This document shows, piece by piece, positions 7,823 through 16,176 of a stretch of DNA of 37,086 nt. This DNA comes from Chloroflexota bacterium (GTDB taxonomy: Bacteria; Chloroflexota; Ktedonobacteria; Ktedonobacterales; JACDGC01). The notes below the pieces were generated by a model. It saw only the letters and a list, made by a program, of their open reading frames with translations, made no database searches and was not told the DNA's origin. The stretch spans positions 1 to 37,086 of the forward strand of contig JAJYBV010000027.1 of assembly GCA_021778805.1 (NCBI GenBank). The letters are read 5' to 3'. Made by a program: the position numbers and the translations under genes. Position 1 is the first letter of the stretch; each line of letters begins with the position of its first letter.

Positions 7823-8317
7823 TTAAAATGGACCATTTTCCTGTAAAATTTGCCAAGTTCCGTTTTGATTTTCCTGCTCTTGCAGTACAATGGTGTATTT
7901 TCCTTCTTGCGCGCGGGTCACTTGGATGGTAACATCAACGTTGTTTGGCGAGGCAGAATCAAATTGTGCTTGTGTTACGGAAAAAGAGTTAATTTGACCG
8001 CTTTTTACATCGATTTCTTTGGCAAATAGGGTAAATGAGTATTGGGTTAATTGTTTTTGCTGTGGTGGCGCTAACAGCATATAAGCGGCGGCGTACTGCT
8101 GATGCTGCATATCCGTGTAAAACGCCGATGCGCTGTTTTGCGCTGCGGTAAGTTTTTTACTGTTTGCGGAAGCTGCAGCATTGGCGGTAGGAGTATTTGC
8201 AGTAAATACTTTGAAAATAATATATAAAACTAATAATAAAATAATCAGACTCATGGCGGCAACGGAAACCAACTGAGAATTTCGGGTCTGCCAGAGCTTT
8301 TTTAAGGTTTGAGACAA
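7823..8317 (-). CDS. Single-pass membrane-anchored small protein, NTF2-like extracytoplasmic domain
   Basis: The 164-residue product has a short basic N-terminus, one hydrophobic helix (about 16-38) and an Ala/Ser/Thr linker. It then has a compact domain (about 60-164): an ASAFYTDMQHQQYAAAYMLL helix, a polar helix, then alternating strands ending in GTWQILQENG. A helix-helix-strand order with a closing W-x-I/V strand is typical of DUF4878/DUF4864-like NTF2-fold domains anchored outside the membrane. The assignment rests on pattern only. The start is a TTG at 8317 with AGGAGAGG just upstream. It lies 53 bp after the CheY-like gene and may be co-transcribed with it. Confidence 0.7.
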   Translation of the reverse strand: MSQTLKKLWQTRNSQLVSVAAMSLIILLLVLYIIFKVFTANTPTANAAASANSKKLTAAQNSASAFYTDMQHQQYAAAYMLLAPPQQKQLTQYSFTLFAKEIDVKSGQINSFSVTQAQFDSASPNNVDVTIQVTRAQEGKYTIVLQEQENQNGTWQILQENGPF

Positions 8318-8370
8318 AATACCTCTCCTTTGTTCATTGCTGCCGAAAAATAATATCGCAGTGCAAGTTA

Positions 8371-8760
8371 TTATTCATTATTAAATTCTTTGATAACGGC
8401 TAAAATATCACCTGGTTTAAATGGTTTCAGGATGTGTTTTGCGCGGAAATGCCGAATTCTGGCGCGGTCCATAAAACCATTGCGCGAAGTGATAAACGCC
8501 AGTTTGGTGTACATAAATGTGTTGTTATTTTTTAATCGCTGGGCAACGCTGAACCCATCTTCATCCGGCATGATAATATCCAGCAGAATAATATCCGGAA
8601 TGTTTATTTGATGCACATCAATAGCTTCAAAAAACGCTTTGCCGCTGAAATAAGTAAAAACTTTGTACCTCTCTCTTCGTAAAATGCTTTCAACGATTTT
8701 ACAAACAGTGGGCGAATCATCGATAACGGCAATGGTTGTTTCTTCTGGTGTTTTTCCCAT
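8371..8760 (-). CDS. Single-domain CheY-like response regulator
   Basis: The 129-residue product is a receiver domain and nothing else. The acidic pair is D14-D15 (VIDDSP), the phospho-acceptor is D61 in LLDIIMPDEDG, the switch residue is T91 in FITSR, and the conserved lysine is K112 in LKPF. A longer frame exists upstream, but ATG 8760 (MGKTPEE) starts just before beta-1 and is preferred. With no output domain it must act by protein contact. Its upstream neighbour is a DUF4388 protein, and receiver plus DUF4388 is the pairing found in PatA-type regulators of pili, gliding or differentiation. No histidine kinase is visible in the window. Confidence 0.9.
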   Translation of the reverse strand: MGKTPEETTIAVIDDSPTVCKIVESILRRERYKVFTYFSGKAFFEAIDVHQINIPDIILLDIIMPDEDGFSVAQRLKNNNTFMYTKLAFITSRNGFMDRARIRHFRAKHILKPFKPGDILAVIKEFNNE

Positions 8761-8900
8761 ATGGCATTTCTCAATTATAATTTTATATTTTTCGCCTCTG
8801 GCGCAATTCACACAGAAATTTGCGTTGTTGATGCCGCATTTTCTGCGCTAACGATATTCTGTTTTTACTATATTTTACAACAGTATCCGGGCAATCAGAT

Positions 8901-10181
8901 TTATTTTTGAGCGTTTTTTAATAAGTGATCAAGCGATTGCCCATACTGCTGAAATATCGTTGTTAATATCGATTCACTGGTTCGGATGTCATCAAGTGTG
9001 CCCATGCGGGCAGATAAGGCAGCGAAAATATTTGTTAGCACTTTTTGAAATTGTTGAAACATATGTTTAAAAGCGCTGCGAATATGTTCCGAATCTGCGG
9101 CGTGCATAAAATCTGCTACATCTTTGTTGAACATATCTAAAATAATAGCATTATTTTGGATTTGTAACGTTATTGGACCGATTTTTTGCGCGTTGCTGCG
9201 TATAAGCATGTTGCGTAAAGAATTTTGGTTTAAAGTTCGATTGTTTTTTGCTACAATTCGTTTTAGCATATCCATGGTCCAATTTACAAACATAGCAAGG
9301 GTTACCATGGCCTGCCGGCTATTTTTCAGTTTTGTAATTTCCTGCTCCATTCTGCTGGTTAGCGCGGCGATTTCATTAAATAACTCAATATCATTCATCG
9401 GTGATAAGGGCACAATTGGCGCGTCGGCTTCATCATCGGACAAAAATGAATTAGTAATATATTTTTCATGCACTAAAAACGCCAAAGTTCGCGCAACATC
9501 TATCTCGGGACTCATGATTGCCGCCGCGATATTTCGTGGTGTTTTGTATTCATTGGTGTGTGTAATAATTACCCATTGATATGGCTGAAATCGGATGACT
9601 CCATCAAATTTCACTTGTGGTTGCAGCCGAAGTTTAGTGTTCATGCCATTAGGCAAACTGGTTTTTAAATCATCCCATTCATGCTGATAGCGAATAATTT
9701 CCATAACTACACGGGTTGATTCAATCGGATTTATGTATGTTTGCATCGGAGGTTCTTCATTATCTTCAAATGAATAACTGCCTTCATTCCACTGTGACAT
9801 TTCCCTTACAGTCCAAAGCATCTGTGTTTGCAGCACTTCATTGAGCTGCTGCTGGGTAATTTTTCCGTTGGCTACTAATTGCCGGCCTAAAATATCACCG
9901 ATGGGGTCATCCGCAATATTTGCAGTAATAAATGTGTCTAAATACTGTTTGGGTAAAATGCCTTGCTGCTGCATGACTGCGCCTAATGTTAACGCGCCGC
10001 TGCCATATTCTCTGCATGCGGTTAATGCGCCGTTTTTAAAGTAAATAACTCCGGCTTGATTTGGATTTTTTTGTATATGCAATGCGCCGGTTCCGTTACT
10101 GATACTCAATGCCTGAGCCAGTTCTACCAATTGAAACTCTGTTAATGAACCTTCAAAACTAGGCCGATTATTACTCATCAT
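8901..10181 (-). CDS. DUF4388 (PATAN-type) domain protein
   Basis: The 426-residue protein begins with a DUF4388/PATAN region (about 7-150): FEGSLTEFQLVELAQAL, then TGALHI and GVIYFKNGALTAC, then the helical part ending in WNEGSYSFED. In PatA-like proteins this region is a protein-interaction module placed next to a receiver domain. The remainder is mostly helical, with a coiled-coil-like stretch (ALTSRMEQEITKLKNSRQ), and has no catalytic motif that I recognise. ATG 10181 is chosen because AGGAG lies 8 bp upstream; the frame extends further but without a ribosome binding site. It is followed after 140 bp by the stand-alone receiver, so the two probably form a split version of a receiver-PATAN regulator. 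Confidence 0.85.
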   Translation of the reverse strand: MMSNNRPSFEGSLTEFQLVELAQALSISNGTGALHIQKNPNQAGVIYFKNGALTACREYGSGALTLGAVMQQQGILPKQYLDTFITANIADDPIGDILGRQLVANGKITQQQLNEVLQTQMLWTVREMSQWNEGSYSFEDNEEPPMQTYINPIESTRVVMEIIRYQHEWDDLKTSLPNGMNTKLRLQPQVKFDGVIRFQPYQWVIITHTNEYKTPRNIAAAIMSPEIDVARTLAFLVHEKYITNSFLSDDEADAPIVPLSPMNDIELFNEIAALTSRMEQEITKLKNSRQAMVTLAMFVNWTMDMLKRIVAKNNRTLNQNSLRNMLIRSNAQKIGPITLQIQNNAIILDMFNKDVADFMHAADSEHIRSAFKHMFQQFQKVLTNIFAALSARMGTLDDIRTSESILTTIFQQYGQSLDHLLKNAQK

Positions 10182-10364
10182 AAATCTTTCTCCTGGTGGC
10201 CGCGCTTGGGATGTATGTAATTGCTTTGCCAAAACACAAATAGGTAGTACAAGATAAATATACTTCATGGATTGGAGTTATTGAAAATAAAATAATAAAT
10301 ATTCCAATCCTTATTTAAAATTTTATAGGCAATGCGCATCTTTCGACGCAAAAATACGCTGTGT

Positions 10365-11072
10365 TTACCACTGCTTTTCCGCAGGTAAGTTTTCCTGATG
10401 ATACAAAACAGATGCAGGTACTTCATAGAGAACTGCATGAGGAACATACATGAATGAAAATGATACCCTGCATTGAAACGCTTGCTTAAAAAGTTTATCT
10501 TTTTCGTGCGTAGCGTGCAATATATGTTCCAAAGAATCTTTATGCGTAATATGATGTTCCGCTGTTACCATAATGGAATGCTTGCCATCAGGAGACGCCG
10601 AAATGAGACAAGTTAGGCGATCTACACCACTGTCGTGCTCATAGTCAAATGCGTCAGCCAACCGTAATAATCCGCCCAGTATATCAATTTTGCGCCGATC
10701 CGAAGCGCTTAGGTCTTTATATATAGCGTGTGTTTTTTTCGGCAAGCTTTTTCGGTGATAGCGCGCTACACAGGCTATAATATTATTATCCCGCTGTTCC
10801 ATTCCCTCGAGGCGCAATTTTTGTATGATGCGCAACGCTGTTTTATGATGGCCACGTATTCCATATTGTACACCAGAATCGTGTAGCAGCGCCGCCCTTT
10901 CTAAAATATGCAGTTCATATTCTCCGAAACCATGCAACGCAAGGGTTTCACGAAATAATTGATCGGATAATTGCGCGACATGCATAGCGTGATCGATATC
11001 ATCTACTTCAACACCGCCCATTAATTTTTTTATTTCCTGCACTTGCTGCAGGTGTTCGGAATCATTATACAC
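10365..11072 (-). CDS. HD-domain phosphohydrolase like domain III of PPX/GppA
   Basis: The 235-residue protein carries the HD signature: H28/H31 (DHAMHV), H64-D65 (LLHDSG), the H75-H76 pair (GHHKTA), H106 in ARYHRKSLPKKTH, and D140 in LLRLADAFD. The order and spacing match the C-terminal HD domain of E. coli-type exopolyphosphatase/GppA rather than a generic HDc protein. Here it is a separate gene, 54 bp after the CHAD half-protein and the PPX core, so the three genes rebuild a PPX-like enzyme in pieces. In Ppx proteins this domain contributes to polyphosphate binding and regulation. A free-standing nucleotide phosphatase role is also possible. The start is GTG 11072. Confidence 0.85.
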   Translation of the reverse strand: MYNDSEHLQQVQEIKKLMGGVEVDDIDHAMHVAQLSDQLFRETLALHGFGEYELHILERAALLHDSGVQYGIRGHHKTALRIIQKLRLEGMEQRDNNIIACVARYHRKSLPKKTHAIYKDLSASDRRKIDILGGLLRLADAFDYEHDSGVDRLTCLISASPDGKHSIMVTAEHHITHKDSLEHILHATHEKDKLFKQAFQCRVSFSFMYVPHAVLYEVPASVLYHQENLPAEKQW

Positions 11073-11126
11073 CGATTTTATGCCCTTTCTTTAAAAATAT
11101 AGACACTTTTTAGATTTTTATTCTGC

Positions 11127-11645
11127 TTATTTTCCCAACACTTCTATTGCGTCTCGAAAAGATTGCAGCAATGTTTGGGTTTGTTCATTCTGCCATAACG
11201 CCACACATTGTTCATACAGGCGCTGGCGCTGTTCGCCGGCAGTTTGTTTTAAAGACTCTAAACTCTTAATTTTCTGTAAAATCTGACTGCGTTGCGCCTC
11301 CAATTGCTTTAATCGGCGATTTTTTTCACAGCTTTTTATGGCGTCTTGCAAGCGTTGCTGCAGTATATCAAGATCATGCAGCGCGCCAAGCATATCTTGC
11401 AATTTTTTTAGTTCTTCTGTTAATTTGGCAGCCGGTTCCGGTAAAATCCGCATATTTAATTCAATGGTATAACGGGTTTCTTTAACGGCAATACGCAATC
11501 GATGATGTTCTTTTATTTTCTCCGGATTATTTATAAAAGCGCTCCAAATGCGAATTACTGTTAGTAAAGCCTGCAAAATCTCAGAAACTCCGGCTTCAGC
11601 AGAAATATCCGGGTAGATATGGCTGAATCTGATAGTGTCACTCAT
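11127..11645 (-). CDS. C-terminal half of a CHAD domain, separate gene
   Basis: The 172-residue protein contains the second half of a CHAD domain: HHRLRIAVKETRY at 47-59 and LQDMLGALHDLDIL at 82-95, followed by a charged helical tail. CHAD is an all-helical polyphosphate-binding domain made of two similar four-helix bundles in one chain. Here the first bundle is at the C-terminus of the upstream PPX-like protein. ATG 11645 follows the upstream TAA by a single base (TAATATG), so translation is probably coupled. The frame is open for another 52 codons upstream, and an A6 run lies just before the junction. A frameshift (real or in the assembly) is therefore an alternative to a true gene split. 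Confidence 0.8.
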   Translation of the reverse strand: MSDTIRFSHIYPDISAEAGVSEILQALLTVIRIWSAFINNPEKIKEHHRLRIAVKETRYTIELNMRILPEPAAKLTEELKKLQDMLGALHDLDILQQRLQDAIKSCEKNRRLKQLEAQRSQILQKIKSLESLKQTAGEQRQRLYEQCVALWQNEQTQTLLQSFRDAIEVLGK

Positions 11646-11646
11646 A

Positions 11647-13161
11647 TTAGGATCCTGCCTTTTGCGCTTTTTTAGTTTCTGCAATACGAATTTCTTCAAC
11701 AGATATTGCCGGAGAAGTATTTTTGAGCATTGCGTCAATTTGCCGGACCAAACCGGTAAAATCTTTGCCGCTGAAAGCGATGGGCAAATTTTTGAGTGCA
11801 ATTCGTTTTTTACGCTGAAATTTGCGCAATAAAAAATTCCATCCGGCTTCTGCTTCGGGAGCCATCAGCGGTTTCATGGATTGCAGTGTAATAATTGCCG
11901 CATCTTCGTCGCGTGCGCGCCCAAGAACATCCGCCATTCGTTTGATGATGCGCAGCGCGGCGCGTTGTGGCTGCGCGGGAAAACACGCTGAATATACCAT
12001 AAGGCAAGTTTTTAATTTACGCAAGATAATTCGCATGTCGTGTATAGCATCTTTATCACCGCGCAGTACATTTTTGCGTAATTTTTGCGCTGCGCGAACC
12101 AATTTGCGAATTTGCTGTGCGGCGAAGGCAGAAATAGTAAGTTGGCTGGCGGTTTTCAATGAGTTTTTATGATTTTGCAAATAAAATCGCGGCGCTGTTT
12201 CATCCATCGAAAAATTATGATTATAGGCGTTTTCACGAGACGCTTCCAACCATTTGTCATCATATTTTGCGGCGCTGGAAATAATACCTTCGCGTATCCC
12301 TGCCTCGCTGACGATTATTCCCGGCAAATGCATACGCTCAATCAACGCCAGCAGCACCATAGCGCCGGTTGGCAGTAACCGCGCGCGCTCCAGCCGCAAA
12401 TGATATTCTGTTGCTATCAGCGCTGCCGGTTTTGTGCGCATAATGGCGATGGCGTTATGTATATCATCTGTCCGCAAAACTCGGTCCCCAACGGCGCGCT
12501 TTTGGGCTTGCTGTGTCAGCCGCATCAGCGCATTTACAGTGCCGCCGCAAACCAGCATTTCGTCAATATTACTTAGCCGCGACACCGCGCCAAATACATC
12601 TTGCAGATAGATTTGCAGCGCGCCGGTCTCTTCATCTGCCGGGGGATCTCCAATAGCAAACCGCTCGCGCATAAATGAAGACCCAACTTGCATGGATGTG
12701 CGCCATGCGCCGTAACCAAGCTCGCTGATGATTATCTCTAAACTGCCGCCGCCAAGATCTGCCACACCAACATTGATGGGAAGTTTACGCCCGTGTGTTA
12801 CTCCGCGGAACATTAATGTTGCTTCATCCATGCCGGAAAGCACAAGCGGATGTATGCCGCTAGTGGCTTCAATAGCGTTAAGCAGCGCCGTTGTGTTTCC
12901 TGCGGCGCGCGCTACTTCAGTAGCAACAACAATCAGATTTTCCGCGCCAAACGAACGCGCAATATCTCTAAGATATAAGATTGCTTGGGTGGTGGCAATA
13001 ATTCTTTCTTCGGGAATATATCCCAAATTCCAAACTCCATCCGCCAGCCTGATGAATACCGATTGATCCGCCAGAATTGTTATGTGAGAGCCATATGTTC
13101 CCGCGACGATGAGGTGCACTGTATTGCTTCCTATATCTATTGCTGCGAGACACTTGTACAT
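11647..13161 (-). CDS. ppx: Exopolyphosphatase/GppA-type protein fused to the first half of a CHAD domain
   Basis: Residues 1 to about 310 are an ASKHA-fold PPX/GppA core: AAIDIGSNTVHL at 6-17 (phosphate 1), VADLGGGSLEI at 133-143 (phosphate 2; the usual STE is SLE here), CGGTVNAL at 205-212 and VSEAGIREGII at 284-294. After a linker, residues 335-475 form the first CHAD bundle: IHDMRIILRKLKTC at 373-386 and LGRARDEDAAI at 413-423. The enzyme would hydrolyse polyphosphate, or pppGpp, from chain ends, with CHAD tethering polyphosphate. It lacks the HD domain, which is supplied by a separate gene downstream. ATG 13161 has AGGAG upstream. It is divergent from galT. Confidence 0.9.
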   Translation of the reverse strand: MYKCLAAIDIGSNTVHLIVAGTYGSHITILADQSVFIRLADGVWNLGYIPEERIIATTQAILYLRDIARSFGAENLIVVATEVARAAGNTTALLNAIEATSGIHPLVLSGMDEATLMFRGVTHGRKLPINVGVADLGGGSLEIIISELGYGAWRTSMQVGSSFMRERFAIGDPPADEETGALQIYLQDVFGAVSRLSNIDEMLVCGGTVNALMRLTQQAQKRAVGDRVLRTDDIHNAIAIMRTKPAALIATEYHLRLERARLLPTGAMVLLALIERMHLPGIIVSEAGIREGIISSAAKYDDKWLEASRENAYNHNFSMDETAPRFYLQNHKNSLKTASQLTISAFAAQQIRKLVRAAQKLRKNVLRGDKDAIHDMRIILRKLKTCLMVYSACFPAQPQRAALRIIKRMADVLGRARDEDAAIITLQSMKPLMAPEAEAGWNFLLRKFQRKKRIALKNLPIAFSGKDFTGLVRQIDAMLKNTSPAISVEEIRIAETKKAQKAGS

Positions 13162-13423
13162 GGCAAAATTCTCCTGTTATAAGTTGCTTTACGCGAACAC
13201 AGCCGCATAAATAACAGCCTGCTCTATTGTATCGGCAAAAGCCGGTAGACGTGTATCCTTTGTTTGCATGCCTTCTTTTATTATAGTGCATAGCAGCGGA
13301 TATTTTTGCGGAACACGTTTTTTTCTTGCGGGTTTCCTGCGGTTTATCTTATCATAAGGAAAGAAGCGCCGGAACATCTGCTTCTTGCCGCTCAAATATG
13401 TATTTTACGTGAAAGAAATTCAT
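13162..13423. other. Divergent spacer between ppx-like and galT-like genes
   Basis: 262 bp hold the promoters for both directions. I cannot assign -35/-10 boxes with confidence and see no gene or strong palindrome. Confidence 0.4.
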
Positions 13424-14341
13424 ATGACTGATAATCCTTCCGCTAACCAAAGAGTGGTTTATAAACCATTTACAGGCCAAAATATTGTGCAAACTCCGGG
13501 ACGAATGTCTCGCAAAGAAGGCGTAGCAGTGTGTCCGTTCTGCGCTGATATAACTGATGGCCGCTGGCCCGCCGGAAGTGAAACATGGCTGCGCCCTAAT
13601 GATTTCCCTGCAATGAAGCCTCCTGTTGGTGAGTGCTATGTGCTGTTATATGCCCGCAGCCACGATGTTCCGTTTTATGATTTGGATGTGCAGCAAGTAA
13701 CCCGCGTTGTAGAATTATGGCAAACCGCGTATACCAAGCTGAGCGCTACATATGCCTGCGTTATGACTTTTGAAAATGCTGGGGCGGAAATTGGCCAAAC
13801 GCAGCGGCACCCGCATGGACAAACATATGGGGTATCTTTTTTGCCGCCGGTAATAGAAACCGAACTGCATTTTGCGCGTGAACATATGCGGCAAACTGGC
13901 GGATGCTTATATTGTAAAACTATGCAAGAAGAGCTGAATGGGGCGCGTTTGGTGTTTCAAGGAGAGAATTGGATGGGGTTTATCCCTGAATGGGCGCGAT
14001 ATCCATTTGAAACGCATATTTATCCGCGGGCGCATATTTCGGCAGTTAACGAGATTCCCGGTGGTTCTGCGGCTATTGCAGAACTTGCTGCTGCGCTGCT
14101 TCGTGTTATTCGGGGCTATAACACGGTGTATGAAGCGCCAATGCCATATATGCTGGCGCTGCATCAATATGCAGATTCAGCGTATCACTTTCATATTGAG
14201 TTGCTGCCTGTTGGCCGCGCGCCGAATAAACTGAAGTTTGCCGCTAGTTCCGAAGCGGCTTTTGGGCTGTGGCTGAATGATTCTCAACCGGAATTAAAAG
14301 CGGCAGAGCTGCGAAATGCAATAGAATCAACATTGAAATAG
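13424..14341 (+). CDS. galT: Galactose-1-phosphate uridylyltransferase-like protein
   Basis: The 305-residue protein is a HIT-superfamily GalT. It has zinc-ligand pairs C37/C40 (CPFCAD) and C161/C164 (CLYCKT), and the catalytic HPHGQ motif at 129-133, where H131 is expected to carry the UMP. The closing YHFHIELLP segment lies near residue 262-270. In the Leloir pathway GalT exchanges UMP between UDP-glucose and galactose-1-phosphate; related enzymes act as ADP-glucose or other sugar-1-phosphate transferases, so substrate is inferred. ATG 13424 (MTDNPS) is chosen over an upstream in-frame start because family members begin close to this point. It precedes the arabinose cluster by 175 bp, which has its own promoter. 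Confidence 0.88.
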   Translation: MTDNPSANQRVVYKPFTGQNIVQTPGRMSRKEGVAVCPFCADITDGRWPAGSETWLRPNDFPAMKPPVGECYVLLYARSHDVPFYDLDVQQVTRVVELWQTAYTKLSATYACVMTFENAGAEIGQTQRHPHGQTYGVSFLPPVIETELHFAREHMRQTGGCLYCKTMQEELNGARLVFQGENWMGFIPEWARYPFETHIYPRAHISAVNEIPGGSAAIAELAAALLRVIRGYNTVYEAPMPYMLALHQYADSAYHFHIELLPVGRAPNKLKFAASSEAAFGLWLNDSQPELKAAELRNAIESTLK

Positions 14342-14429
14342 ATGTTAAGAGTACTTTGCCGCGCTGGAAATTCTGCGATTTACAGCATTTCGAATTGCAT
14401 ATTGGTTTAACCGAAGTGAACAGATACGG

Positions 14430-14462
14430 ATACTATCTTTTTTCAAAAAAACATAGTATACT
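14430..14462 (+). promoter_or_regulatory. Palindromic operator-like element overlapping the araB -10 box
   Basis: ATACTAT at 14430-14436 pairs with 14453-14459 and a T6 run (14438-14443) pairs with A residues 14446-14451. One mismatch and a 2-base loop remain. Its right arm merges into TATACT (14457-14462), a good -10 hexamer. A second inverted repeat, GCTTAA at 14465-14470 with TTAAGC at 14480-14485, follows directly. Two symmetric elements around a -10 box suggest repressor or activator sites for sugar control. The regulator is not in the window. Confidence 0.45.
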
Positions 14463-14516
14463 TTGCTTAACGCATCTATTTAAGCGTTTAAATAAAATGT
14501 ATCACTGGTGATTGGT

Positions 14517-16175
14517 ATGCCTTCGTATACGATCGGCGTTGATTTTGGCACAGAATCTGGCAGGGCTTTGCTGGTTGATTGCCACAGCGGCAAAGAAATC
14601 GCTTCCGCAGTTCATCACTATGCCCATGGTGTTATCGATACTGTTTTGCCAGATAGCTCTGTATCCTTGCCTTTTGATTGGGCGCTGCAAGACCCCGAAG
14701 ATTATATTGCCGTTTTGCAGAACGCAGTTCCCGAAGTGTTGCGGCAAAGCAATGTTTCCCCTCAAGATGTGGTGGGAATAGGGATTGATTTTACTTCTTG
14801 CACTATGCTGCCGGTAACAAAAACCGGCCTTCCCTTATGCTTACTTCCAAAATTCCGGGACCATCCCCATGCTTGGGTAAAATTATGGAAACATCATGCC
14901 GCCCAAGCGCAGGCAGACCGCATAAACGCTGTTGGCGCCGCAAGAAATGAATTGTGGGTGCAACGCTATGGCGGCCGCTATTCGTCTGAATGGTTTTTTA
15001 GCAAAGCGCTGCAGATTTTAGAAGAAGATCCCGATGTGTATGCCGCTTCGGAGCGATTGATAGAGGCAGCAGACTGGCTGGTTTGGCAACTGACCGGCGC
15101 GGAAACACGCAATATTTGCACCGCCGGCTATAAAGCTATGTACCATGATGGAAATTTTCCCTCTGAAGATTTTTTTGCCACATTGAATCCTGCGTTTCGA
15201 GATGTAATCGTCACTCGGGTGCAGGGGCCGCTGGTGGAATTAGGCGCCAAAGCCGGTGCGCTTAGCCAACAGGCTGCGGCGTGGATGGGGCTTCCTGAAG
15301 GCATTGCGATTGCCTCCGCTAATGTAGACGCCCATGTTACACCTCCGGCGGTAAAAATAACCGAGCCGGGCCATATGGTGATGATTATGGGAACCTCAAC
15401 CTGCGATATTTTGCTGGGTCCGCAATTGCGCGAAGTTGACGGTATGTGCGGCGCCGTATTGAATGGCGTTGTTCCGGGCGTGTGGGGTTATGAGGCCGGA
15501 CAAAATGGCGTTGGTGATATTTTTGCCTGGTTTGTAGAAAACGCTGTCCCGCAAGAATATTTTCAAGCCGCCGCCGCGGAAGGGCTGGATATTCACACAT
15601 ATTTAGAACGCGAAGCCGCTAAGCTGAAACCAGGTGAATCAGGTTTGCTGGCGCTGGATTGGTGGCTGGGTAACCGCTCCGTTTTGGTAGATGTGGATTT
15701 AACCGGCATGATTTTAGGCTTAACAAAAGCTACTACTGCTCCGGAAATATACCGCGCGCTGCTGGAAGCTACCGCATTTGGCGCCCGGCGGATTATTGAA
15801 GCTTTTGAAGAACGCGGCGTAGAAGTAAAAGATATTGTTGCCGCCGGTGGTTTGCCGGAAAAAAATAAATTGCTTAGATCCATTTACGCTGATGTAATCG
15901 GCAAAGATCTCTATCTTTCGGGTTCACCCCAAGCTCCTGCTTTAGGGTCGGCAATTCACGCTGCAGTTGCCTCCGAAGTGTATTCTTCGGTTACCGATGC
16001 GGCGCAGGTGATGGGTAAACTGCAAGATGAAGCTGTGCGCCCAAATCCACAGCATTCGGCAATTTATGATCAATTGTATAGTGAGTATCGAATGCTGCAT
16101 GATTATTTTGGCCGCGGCGGCAATGATGTGATGAAACGTTTGAAAAAAATACGCAATGCGCAAGGAGGTTTGTAA
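14517..16175 (+). CDS. araB: L-ribulokinase
   Basis: This FGGY-family kinase phosphorylates L-ribulose to L-ribulose-5-phosphate in L-arabinose catabolism. The 552-residue length and motifs are those of AraB rather than xylulo- or glycerol kinase: TIGVDFGTESGRALLVD at 5-21, LPFDWALQDPEDY, GIGIDFTSCTMLP, the GGRYSSEWFFSK region, and the ATP-site signature AAGGLPEKNKLL in the C-terminal actin-like lobe. Two starts are possible. ATG 14517 is preferred over GTG 14508 because it aligns with the family and has GGTGAT upstream. It is followed by araD after a single base, with AGGAGG at 16163-16168 inside its own end. It is the first gene of a three-gene operon. Confidence 0.95.
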   Translation: MPSYTIGVDFGTESGRALLVDCHSGKEIASAVHHYAHGVIDTVLPDSSVSLPFDWALQDPEDYIAVLQNAVPEVLRQSNVSPQDVVGIGIDFTSCTMLPVTKTGLPLCLLPKFRDHPHAWVKLWKHHAAQAQADRINAVGAARNELWVQRYGGRYSSEWFFSKALQILEEDPDVYAASERLIEAADWLVWQLTGAETRNICTAGYKAMYHDGNFPSEDFFATLNPAFRDVIVTRVQGPLVELGAKAGALSQQAAAWMGLPEGIAIASANVDAHVTPPAVKITEPGHMVMIMGTSTCDILLGPQLREVDGMCGAVLNGVVPGVWGYEAGQNGVGDIFAWFVENAVPQEYFQAAAAEGLDIHTYLEREAAKLKPGESGLLALDWWLGNRSVLVDVDLTGMILGLTKATTAPEIYRALLEATAFGARRIIEAFEERGVEVKDIVAAGGLPEKNKLLRSIYADVIGKDLYLSGSPQAPALGSAIHAAVASEVYSSVTDAAQVMGKLQDEAVRPNPQHSAIYDQLYSEYRMLHDYFGRGGNDVMKRLKKIRNAQGGL

Positions 16176-16176
16176 A

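Noticed and set aside
12728-13066. Frames antisense to the ppx-like gene
   Set aside because: They follow the codon structure of the ppx-like gene on the opposite strand and have no independent start signals.
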